The notes under the pieces are model-generated. The model was given only the letters and a program-made list of their open reading frames with translations, was not told where the DNA came from and made no database searches. This document shows positions 6,400 through 12,401 of a DNA stretch of 12,401 nucleotides, in pieces. The stretch is from Fidelibacterota bacterium SCGC AAA003-L08 (GTDB taxonomy: Bacteria; Fidelibacterota; Marinisomatia; SCGC-AAA003-L08; D37C17): assembly GCA_000405805.1 (NCBI GenBank), contig ASPJ01000008.1, positions 24,920-37,320 on the forward strand. Direction: 5' to 3'. A program made the position numbers and the translations under genes. Every line of letters starts with the position of its first letter. Within the stretch, counting starts at the first letter, position 1.

Positions 6400-8010
6400 T
6401 TATTTTTCATCCATAAAAGGGTATTTATATTCTTTGGGAGAATTATAATTTTCTTTTATTGTTCTTACTGAAATCCAGCGATATAAATTTATAGGGGATC
6501 CAGCTTTATCATTAGTTCCAGAGGCCCTACTTCCTCCAAAAGGTTGTTGCCCAACTACTGCCCCAGTTGGCTTATCATTAATATAGAAATTACCAGCGGA
6601 GTGAGTTAACATTTTCTTCCCTTGATCAATTATATTATTATCTTGAGCAAAGATAGCTCCAGTTAAACTATAAATACTTGTCGAATCAACTAGTTTACAT
6701 ATATTTTCCCAATTATCATCATAGATATAAATAGTTAACACGGGCCCAAAAATTTCTTCAACCATCGTTTTGAATTTTGGATTTGTTGTAACTATTGTCG
6801 TAGGATTAACATAATAGCCAATAGATTTATCATATATTCCTCCAGTAATGATTTCAGCATCATCAGCATTTTTAGCATATTCAATATATTTAATAATATT
6901 ATCAAAAGAATTCTCATCGATAACAGCATTAACAAAATTCGTAAAATCGTTCACATCGCCTATTTTTATAGTATTAACAAAATCTATATATTTATCTTTT
7001 ACTTGTGGCCAAATTGATTTAGGTATATAACATCTAGATGCAGCCGAGCATTTCTGTCCCTGGTATTCAAAAGCACCTCTAACCATTGCTGCTGCTAGAG
7101 CATCAGTATCAGCTGTTTTATGAGCCAAAATAAAATCTTTTCCTCCAGTTTCACCTACAATTCGCGGATATGAATCATAGTTTGCTATATTAGTCCCAAT
7201 TTTTTTCCAGATATTTTGAAATACTTTTGTTGAGCCAGTGAAGTGAACACCTGCTAATTTTCGATGATCAAATACAATGTCTCCAATTTTAGCACCACTT
7301 CCAGGAAGGAAATTTATTATGCCATCAGGCAAACCAGCTTCTTGTAGCATTTTCATTAAGAAATACCCTGAATAGACACATGATGAAGCAGGTTTCCATA
7401 TAGCAACATTTCCCATAAGAGCTGGAGCACAAGGAAGATTAGCTGCTATTGATGTGAAGTTAAAAGGGGTTATAGCAAAAACAAACCCTTCTAATGGACG
7501 ATATTCTAGATAATTTTTATTATCTTGAGGTGAAATTAGATTCTGGTCATTATAGATATTTTCAGCATATTCAGCATTAAAATTGAAAAAATCAATCAAT
7601 TCACAGGCTGCATCAACCTCAGCCTGAAATACATTTTTACTCTGTGATAACATAGTAGCTGCATTAATAGTATTTCTCCATGGTCCAGCTAATAGTTCGG
7701 CTGCTTTACGAAAAATATTAATTCGATCTTGCAGTGAAACCGCTGACCATGTATCCCATGATTCTAAACATGAATCAATAGCCATCTTAATTTCTTTCTC
7801 ATCAGCTTTATGGTATGTTGCTAATTCATGCTGGTGATTATGTGGTTTAACACATCGTCCTAAATTATTTGTCTTATACTCTTTTCCATTAATAATTATA
7901 GGAATCTCAAAATGTTGCTTTTCTAATTTTTCGAGTTCAGCTTTTAAGCTCTTTTTTTCAGAGCTTCCAGGTAAATACATTTTAATATCTTCATTGGTTG
8001 ATTTTAACAT
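6400..8010 (-). CDS. pruA: L-glutamate gamma-semialdehyde (P5C) dehydrogenase
   Basis: This enzyme oxidises glutamate semialdehyde/1-pyrroline-5-carboxylate to glutamate using NAD, in proline and ornithine breakdown. The 536-residue protein is an aldehyde dehydrogenase. It has TPFNFTS (181-187), FTGST (257-261), general base E287 in VGETGGKDF and catalytic C321 in QGQKCSAASR. C-terminal blocks such as NFYINDKPTGAVVGQQPFGG and RASGTNDKAG closely resemble the mitochondrial ALDH4A1 type ('group 2') rather than the bifunctional PutA or RocA type. A GAGGA ribosome-binding site lies 4 bases before the ATG, and M11 is a possible alternative start. It appears to head the run of arginine, carbamate kinase, succinyl-CoA synthetase and ndk genes. 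No proline dehydrogenase or ornithine aminotransferase is nearby. Confidence 0.95.
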   Translation of the reverse strand: MLKSTNEDIKMYLPGSSEKKSLKAELEKLEKQHFEIPIIINGKEYKTNNLGRCVKPHNHQHELATYHKADEKEIKMAIDSCLESWDTWSAVSLQDRINIFRKAAELLAGPWRNTINAATMLSQSKNVFQAEVDAACELIDFFNFNAEYAENIYNDQNLISPQDNKNYLEYRPLEGFVFAITPFNFTSIAANLPCAPALMGNVAIWKPASSCVYSGYFLMKMLQEAGLPDGIINFLPGSGAKIGDIVFDHRKLAGVHFTGSTKVFQNIWKKIGTNIANYDSYPRIVGETGGKDFILAHKTADTDALAAAMVRGAFEYQGQKCSAASRCYIPKSIWPQVKDKYIDFVNTIKIGDVNDFTNFVNAVIDENSFDNIIKYIEYAKNADDAEIITGGIYDKSIGYYVNPTTIVTTNPKFKTMVEEIFGPVLTIYIYDDNWENICKLVDSTSIYSLTGAIFAQDNNIIDQGKKMLTHSAGNFYINDKPTGAVVGQQPFGGSRASGTNDKAGSPINLYRWISVRTIKENYNSPKEYKYPFMDEK

Positions 8011-8037
8011 GAGTTCCTCAAATTTTTATTTATAATA

Positions 8038-8083
8038 TGAATAACAATTATAAAATTTACTTATTATATTGATTTCTTATCAA
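8038..8083 (-). promoter_or_regulatory. Possible promoter region of the pruA-led operon
   Basis: The 88-base gap between the methyltransferase and pruA contains two perfect TATAAT hexamers on the minus strand (8047-8052 and 8063-8068). It also has TTGATA (8078-8083) followed after 18 bases by TAAATT (8054-8059), similar to the pair before rpmF. Only the last pair has a convincing -35. A weak palindrome at 8038-8051 (TGAAT, 4 bases, ATTAT) resembles a degenerate ArgR box. It is the widest gap on the minus strand in the window, so a promoter here is reasonable, but the hexamers are weak evidence in such AT-rich DNA. Confidence 0.3.
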
Positions 8084-8098
8084 GCTTTAAGGATGAAA

Positions 8099-8905
8099 TT
8101 AAGATTTATTTTTTACTTTAAGCACAAATGAGACGCCTGTAACAAATAATTCTCGCAAAACAGGGATATTACCTAAGTATGATTTACGAATTTTAAATCC
8201 ATATCTCAATGTATGAGATGGACGAACAGTAAAAAAATCACTTTTTATTTTTTTTAAGCCAAGTTCTCTGTATAGTTTAATAAAAGTTCTAATAGTCATT
8301 TTACAATTTTTGATTTCTAATAATTTTTCTAAAGTATCTTTGTTTTCTTTAAATATTGATAAAATAAATTTTAGTATTGATTTAGGCAATATACTTAAAT
8401 AAGGTACATATCGTAAAATACTATTGCAAAACACTTGTTGATGGAGGCCAAAAGGAGAGTAAAAAGGAGGAAAAGTGATTAGAAAAGTAGTATCAGAACC
8501 TCCAAATATTTTTATCTTTTTCAAAAAAAATAATTTTTCATTATCAGGTATATGTTCAATGACATCTCTTAAAATAATTAATTTAACATTAGGACCAACT
8601 ATAGTTGCTTTATACTCAGTCATTTCAGTTAAATCTCCAGTTAAAAAAACAACTTTATTTCTTATTTCCGTAGGCCAGTCGAACTCTTTAATTTCAATGC
8701 CATATAATTCTGTGCTATATTTAGCAAAAGCAGATATAAAACCCCCATTTCCGCATCCAATGTCAACTATTTTTTTATGTTTCAAATCTATATTTAGTTT
8801 TTTTAATAAGGGAATATAATATTGTTCTGCAAGTTTAAGTTGATACTCGAAGTAATATTCTTTCCATGAATTAAAACTATTTTTATTAATTTTTTTCATT
8901 TTCAT
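8099..8905 (-). CDS. Class I SAM-dependent methyltransferase, substrate unknown
   Basis: It is a predicted S-adenosylmethionine-dependent methyltransferase of 268 residues. The glycine-rich SAM loop is VDIGCGNGG (47-55), an acidic residue ends the next strand (YGIEIKEF, about 68-75), and the post-IV motif is LRDVIEHIPD (112-121), followed by FPPFYSPFGLHQQ (145-157). This pattern is the broad Methyltransf_11/23/31 type, in which substrates range from ubiquinone precursors to glycans and small molecules. The C-terminal 100 residues are basic and rich in Ile, Leu and Lys, and I do not recognise them. The start overlaps the thiamine pyrophosphokinase stop by 20 bases, so the two are translated from one message. 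A second in-frame ATG at 8899 is possible. The substrate cannot be named from the sequence. Confidence 0.85.
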   Translation of the reverse strand: MKMKKINKNSFNSWKEYYFEYQLKLAEQYYIPLLKKLNIDLKHKKIVDIGCGNGGFISAFAKYSTELYGIEIKEFDWPTEIRNKVVFLTGDLTEMTEYKATIVGPNVKLIILRDVIEHIPDNEKLFFLKKIKIFGGSDTTFLITFPPFYSPFGLHQQVFCNSILRYVPYLSILPKSILKFILSIFKENKDTLEKLLEIKNCKMTIRTFIKLYRELGLKKIKSDFFTVRPSHTLRYGFKIRKSYLGNIPVLRELFVTGVSFVLKVKNKS

Positions 8906-9539
8906 AACATAAATAAACCAATAAAGGAATATTTAATTTAGTTTTTATAGTTATTTCATTATTTTGAGCAATATTCAAAGTGCCTGAGTATAAATTTATA
9001 GGTGTGTTTTTTAATTCATACTTAAGTCCTATAGTAGTTATTCTTTGATTTGGCTCTAAAGAGAAGAGAGAAACATGTTGCCCTGTAAATGTTTTTATGT
9101 TTTTTGTATTATTAATTACATAAAATATTCCAGTATTAGTCAAAATCTCTATATCAAAATTATATTTTTTATATAGAAAAGTAGAGATATTACCAATAGT
9201 ATGATCTTCTCTTAACCCAGTACTACCAATTATTGATAATTTTTCAATATTCATATTCTCAGATATCCAGTTTAGAGCTTTTCTTAAATCATTATTATTT
9301 TGGTTTTGAATATGAATTATTTTTGATTTTTCTGAAGTTATTAACTCATTATTTAGAGAATCTAAGTCTCCAATAATTACATCAGCAGTTTTATTGATTT
9401 TTTTTAATGAATTAGCAGCCCCATCACAGCATATGATATATTTAGCATTATTAAGTAATTGGAATGGTTTACTATGATTAGGAAATTCTCCATTTGCAAT
9501 TAAAACTATATTTTTCTTGATTAAATAATTTTTTGACAT
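8886..9539 (-). CDS. Thiamine pyrophosphokinase
   Basis: It catalyses thiamine + ATP to thiamine pyrophosphate + AMP. With the chosen start the protein has 217 residues. Family blocks are present: IVLIANGEFP near the N-terminus, CDGAAN (38-43), IGDLDS (56-61), the NNNDLRKAL block (81-89, usually T/N-D-x-x-KAL) and GSTGLREDH (105-113). These cover the nucleotide- and Mg-binding residues. An upstream in-frame TTG at 9584 would add 15 residues that look non-coding, so the ATG at 9539 is preferred. No clear Shine-Dalgarno site precedes it. It is divergent from the RNA methyltransferase gene and overlaps the downstream methyltransferase. Its product is a cofactor of 2-oxoglutarate dehydrogenase, which would feed the nearby SucCD, but that link is only suggestive. 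Confidence 0.9.
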   Translation of the reverse strand: MSKNYLIKKNIVLIANGEFPNHSKPFQLLNNAKYIICCDGAANSLKKINKTADVIIGDLDSLNNELITSEKSKIIHIQNQNNNDLRKALNWISENMNIEKLSIIGSTGLREDHTIGNISTFLYKKYNFDIEILTNTGIFYVINNTKNIKTFTGQHVSLFSLEPNQRITTIGLKYELKNTPINLYSGTLNIAQNNEITIKTKLNIPLLVYLCYENEKN

Positions 9540-9567
9540 AATTTGTAAATAAGTTATTAATTTTCCA
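9533..9567 (+). promoter_or_regulatory. Possible promoter for the RNA methyltransferase gene
   Basis: On the plus strand a perfect TTGACA (9533-9538) is followed after 16 bases by TATTAA (9555-9560). The predicted start is about 25 bases before the ATG at 9593. The -35 overlaps the start codon of the divergent thiamine pyrophosphokinase gene, so the two directions may compete. A minus-strand TATAAT at 9574-9579 could be the -10 for that divergent gene, but I see no good -35 for it. Confidence 0.35.
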
Positions 9568-9592
9568 CTAGTTATTATAGGCAAATTTTATT

Positions 9593-10135
9593 ATGAACTT
9601 TATAAAGAGATCGAATGATGATTTAAAAGCTAATAGACCTACTTTAAAAGAAGTGAATTTTATTCCTAAAGTACCAGTTTCAATTTTAATTGAAGATATA
9701 AGATCAGTTTACAATGTAGGATCAATATTTCGAACAGCTGATAGTTTTGGGGCAGAAAAAATTTATTTAAGTGGTATTACCGCATTTCCTCCAAGGGATG
9801 ACTTACATAAAACTGCATTAGGATCAGAAGAGTCTGTTGCTTGGGAATATGCTAAGGATCCAATTGTATTAGCAAAGAGAATAAAGTCTGAGGGAGTTTC
9901 TTTAGCATTAATTGAACAAACTAAAAAATCTCAAGATATTTTTAATTCAGACATTAATTTTCCAATATGTTTTATTGTAGGGAATGAAGTAGATGGTGTT
10001 TCTGAAGAACTAGCAGAATTAGCAGATATTCATCTAGAAATATCCATGCATGGTATTAAACAAAGTTTAAATGTTTCAGTTGCAGCAGGTATTATAGGTT
10101 ATGAGTTGCTCAGGAAGTATAAACTAAACAATTAA
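9593..10135 (+). CDS. SpoU/TrmH-family RNA 2'-O-methyltransferase
   Basis: It is predicted to methylate a ribose 2'-hydroxyl in tRNA or rRNA using S-adenosylmethionine. All three SPOUT-knot motifs are present in 180 residues: NVGSIFRTADSFG (41-53, with the catalytic-type arginine R47), FIVGNEVDGVS (127-137) and SMHGIKQSLNVSVAAGI (151-167). The trefoil-knot domain occupies nearly the whole protein and there is no N-terminal RNA-binding extension like those of RlmB or TsnR, so it is a minimal family member. It is similar in size to TrmL or compact TrmH-like proteins. The target nucleotide cannot be inferred. It stands alone behind the divergent promoter, 49 bases before the hydrolase gene. Confidence 0.92.
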   Translation: MNFIKRSNDDLKANRPTLKEVNFIPKVPVSILIEDIRSVYNVGSIFRTADSFGAEKIYLSGITAFPPRDDLHKTALGSEESVAWEYAKDPIVLAKRIKSEGVSLALIEQTKKSQDIFNSDINFPICFIVGNEVDGVSEELAELADIHLEISMHGIKQSLNVSVAAGIIGYELLRKYKLNN

Positions 10136-10184
10136 TGGTTTTTGTTACAGTTTAATATATAACTCTAGTTCTTTTTTTATCTAA

Positions 10185-11549
10185 ATGCTTAGTAAATTTA
10201 TTATTATGAAATTATTTTATTATATATTCTTATTATCTTATTTGTTTTCTGAAAGAGGGGATGTCCATAGTATAGAGTTTTTAGAATATAAAACTGTTGA
10301 AGAAATTCAATCTGAAATTGATCAAGACCTTGGAGGTCAAGGCATTAGTATTACTGCTGAATATGATGTTTCTCTTTATAAAGTTATTTATGAAACATTA
10401 GATGGTTATGGAGATACTGTATTAGCTTCAGGTGTAATAGGTATTCCTCAAGATTTAAATCATGCATTTGGAGTAGTAAGTTGGCAACATGGAACCGTTA
10501 TCCAAAGAGATAGTGTCTCTTCAGTTACAGGATTCAATTTGTTATCTATGATATTAAGTAGTGCAGGATATGTGTATGTTGAAGCAGATTATCTAGGACT
10601 TGGAGTATCAGAAGGTTTCCATCCATATTGTCTTAATATTCCAAGTGCTAATACTGTTATTGATATGATAAGATCTGCAAGAAATTTTTGCAATGATTCT
10701 CCGGAGATTCAATTAAATGAACAATTATCTCTTATAGGATATTCAGAAGGAGGATATGCAACTTTAGCAGCCCAAAAAATGATGGAAGAAAATTTCTCTG
10801 ATGAATTTGATATAACAATATCACTCCCAATGGCAGGGCCTTATGATATGTCAGGGACAATGGTTGATGTAATGCTTAATAATACTGAACCATATGGAAA
10901 GCCATATTATCTACCGTATGTATTATTAGCTTATATTGAGTACTATGATTTAGGTGAATTAGAGGATTTTTTCTTACCAGAATATGCCGAGATGTTACCA
11001 ATATGGTTTGATGGTTATCATTCTGATTCATATATTGATGAGCAGTTACCTAATCCACCTATTCAAATATTATTGCCAGATTTAATACAAGAGTTTGAAT
11101 CTAATCAGAATCATTTTTTAAGAACTCATTTACAGGATAATGATTTAATTAATTGGGTTCCTCAATCACTAACCTATTTATTTCATGCTTTAGCAGATGA
11201 ATTAATCCCATTTGAAAATGCTCAGATAGCATATGATAATTTTATTATTAATGGTTCAGAGAATATCACCCTTGTGCCAATACCTGAATCATATGGAGGT
11301 CATCAGGATGCAGCTCCTTTTGCTTTAATTACGGGTTTTCAATTAGGATTGCCTCTTCAAGATATAAATCCTAAAGGAGATGTTAATACTGATGAACAAA
11401 TTGATATTTCAGACGTAATAATAATTGTAGATTATATTATGAATGTCTCAGAACTTAGTAATTATTTGATTTGGGCTTCAGATATGAATAATGATAATAT
11501 GCTAGATATATTAGATATAATTGAATTAGTAAATCATATTCTTAATTAG
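10185..11549 (+). CDS. Secreted alpha/beta hydrolase (lipase/esterase-like) with C-terminal dockerin-like module
   Basis: This is a predicted exported serine hydrolase of 454 residues. A hydrophobic signal peptide covers about residues 8-22. ATG at 10206 (M8) may be the true start, since it gives a cleaner MK-plus-hydrophobic leader, and neither start has a Shine-Dalgarno site. The alpha/beta-hydrolase core has WQHGT (100-104), the nucleophile elbow GYSEGG with S187, a likely acid D338 in ALADELIPF, and H373 in GGHQDAAPF. The pattern resembles secretory lipases and esterases. After a short linker, residues 398-454 hold two EF-hand-like calcium loops with following helices (loops at 398-410 and 432-444), as in a type I dockerin. 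Such tails are common on exported proteins of marine FCB bacteria. The substrate is unknown. ribD starts 7 bases later. Confidence 0.85.
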   Translation: MLSKFIIMKLFYYIFLLSYLFSERGDVHSIEFLEYKTVEEIQSEIDQDLGGQGISITAEYDVSLYKVIYETLDGYGDTVLASGVIGIPQDLNHAFGVVSWQHGTVIQRDSVSSVTGFNLLSMILSSAGYVYVEADYLGLGVSEGFHPYCLNIPSANTVIDMIRSARNFCNDSPEIQLNEQLSLIGYSEGGYATLAAQKMMEENFSDEFDITISLPMAGPYDMSGTMVDVMLNNTEPYGKPYYLPYVLLAYIEYYDLGELEDFFLPEYAEMLPIWFDGYHSDSYIDEQLPNPPIQILLPDLIQEFESNQNHFLRTHLQDNDLINWVPQSLTYLFHALADELIPFENAQIAYDNFIINGSENITLVPIPESYGGHQDAAPFALITGFQLGLPLQDINPKGDVNTDEQIDISDVIIIVDYIMNVSELSNYLIWASDMNNDNMLDILDIIELVNHILN

Positions 11550-11556
11550 TATTCTT

Positions 11557-12401
11557 ATGGATAATAAATTTTCATATAATATTCATGAATCATTCATGGC
11601 AAGAGCACTAGAATTATCAAAGCAAGGAGTTGGATTTGTTTCTCCTAATCCATTGGTTGGATGTGTTGTAGTTAAAAATGGAGAGATAATTGGCGAAGGG
11701 TTTCATGAAAAATATGGTGATTTTCATGCCGAAGTTATGGCGTATAAAAATTCTATTAAAGATCCAACGGATTCAACTATGTATATAACCTTAGAACCAT
11801 GTTGTTTCAAGGGTAAAACTCCCCCTTGTACTAAATTTATTATAGAAAATGGTATAAGAGAAGTATATATTTCAATGGAAGACCCTAATCCTAAGGTCTC
11901 AGGTATGGGAATTAGAGAATTAGAACAACGTGGTATTAGGGTCCATCTTGGATTATTGAGAGAAGAATCCAAATGGTTGAATAGGGGATATGTAAAATTA
12001 ATCACTACAAATAGACCATGGGTTATAGCAAAGGTAGCTCAATCAGAGAATAAGTTTTTAGGATTAGATTCAAACAGTAGAATAGATATTACAGGTGATG
12101 AGGCCAAATTTCATTCCCATGAATTAAGAAAAAATGTAGATGCTATTATGGTTGGAAGACAGACGGCATTAATAGATAATCCACAATTAACAGTAAGACA
12201 TATTAAAGGTAAAAATCCAGCAAGAGTTATTTTAGACACCCACCGAAAATTACCATTGACGTTAAACATATTTAATGATAATGAAACTCATACTATTATC
12301 CTCTGCTCAAAAAGAAATTTTGAAAAAAGTAGTACATCATTTGCTAAATATATTCCAATTGAAGAAGATGAAAGTGGTAAATTATCCTTGGGTAATATCC
12401 T
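11557..12401 (+). CDS. ribD: Riboflavin biosynthesis deaminase/reductase RibD, 3' end outside window
   Basis: RibD is a bifunctional enzyme that deaminates the pyrimidine from GTP cyclohydrolase II and then reduces the ribosyl side chain, early in riboflavin synthesis. The window holds 281 codons and the frame is open to the edge. Full proteins have about 360 residues. The N-terminal deaminase has SPNPLVGCVVV (29-39), zinc ligands H57 and E59 in HAEV, and C82 and C91 in LEPCCFKGKTPPC. The C-terminal reductase domain starts near residue 153 (RPWVIAKVAQSE) and includes DAIMVGRQTALIDNPQLTVR (195-214). The ATG at 11557 is 7 bases after the hydrolase stop, suggesting shared transcription despite unrelated functions. 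No FMN riboswitch-like element is visible upstream. Confidence 0.95.
   Translation, partial: MDNKFSYNIHESFMARALELSKQGVGFVSPNPLVGCVVVKNGEIIGEGFHEKYGDFHAEVMAYKNSIKDPTDSTMYITLEPCCFKGKTPPCTKFIIENGIREVYISMEDPNPKVSGMGIRELEQRGIRVHLGLLREESKWLNRGYVKLITTNRPWVIAKVAQSENKFLGLDSNSRIDITGDEAKFHSHELRKNVDAIMVGRQTALIDNPQLTVRHIKGKNPARVILDTHRKLPLTLNIFNDNETHTIILCSKRNFEKSSTSFAKYIPIEEDESGKLSLGNI

Noticed and set aside
8071..8100. Imperfect inverted repeat (ATTTC/GAAAT) after the methyltransferase stop
   Set aside because: Only five clean pairs with a long mismatched interior and no T run, so it is not a convincing terminator.
10136..10184. AT-rich spacer with TATATAAC and a T run between the RNA methyltransferase and hydrolase genes
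   Set aside because: No stem precedes the T run and no paired -35 and -10 could be placed, so neither a terminator nor a promoter is called.
11724..12005. Minus-strand open frame of 93 codons inside ribD
   Set aside because: It lies wholly within the RibD deaminase domain, which carries intact zinc motifs on the plus strand.

Overview
This AT-rich window reads as chromosomal DNA from a bacterium, probably a marine member of the FCB group. Candidatus Marinimicrobia (SAR406) is my best guess. The reasons are the very low GC content, weak or absent Shine-Dalgarno sites at several genes, a secreted hydrolase ending in a dockerin-like module, and the style of RibD and PruA. The phylum is an inference and was not tested. 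I see no mobile element, CRISPR array, tRNA or rRNA, and every intergenic gap is under 100 bases.

Layout: one divergence point (about 9540-9592) splits the window. Everything to its left runs leftward on the minus strand: thiamine pyrophosphokinase, a SAM methyltransferase, pruA, an arginine deiminase, carbamate kinase, sucC, sucD, ndk, a SPOR-domain lipoprotein, rpmF and plsX. To its right on the plus strand are a SpoU/TrmH-type RNA methyltransferase, a secreted alpha/beta hydrolase with a C-terminal dockerin-like module, and ribD, which is cut by the window end.

The core is a tightly packed run from 8010 to 1163: pruA, arginine deiminase, arcC, sucC, sucD, ndk and the SPOR lipoprotein. Junctions range from an 8-base overlap to a 23-base gap. 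Read as a pathway, arginine deiminase makes citrulline. Carbamoyl phosphate derived from citrulline gives ATP through carbamate kinase. Ornithine-derived glutamate semialdehyde is oxidised by PruA to glutamate. The carbon can then reach 2-oxoglutarate and succinyl-CoA, which SucCD converts to succinate plus a nucleoside triphosphate, and Ndk equilibrates the nucleotide pools. The cluster therefore looks like an arginine-to-succinate module with two substrate-level phosphorylation steps. Ornithine carbamoyltransferase and ornithine aminotransferase, both needed to join the halves, are not in the window.

The rest is mostly housekeeping: rpmF-plsX (ribosome and phospholipid synthesis), thiamine and riboflavin cofactor genes, and RNA modification. 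The least ordinary points are the arginine/SucCD gene fusion of pathways, a PlsX that stops right after its HGSS motif, and the dockerin-tailed hydrolase.
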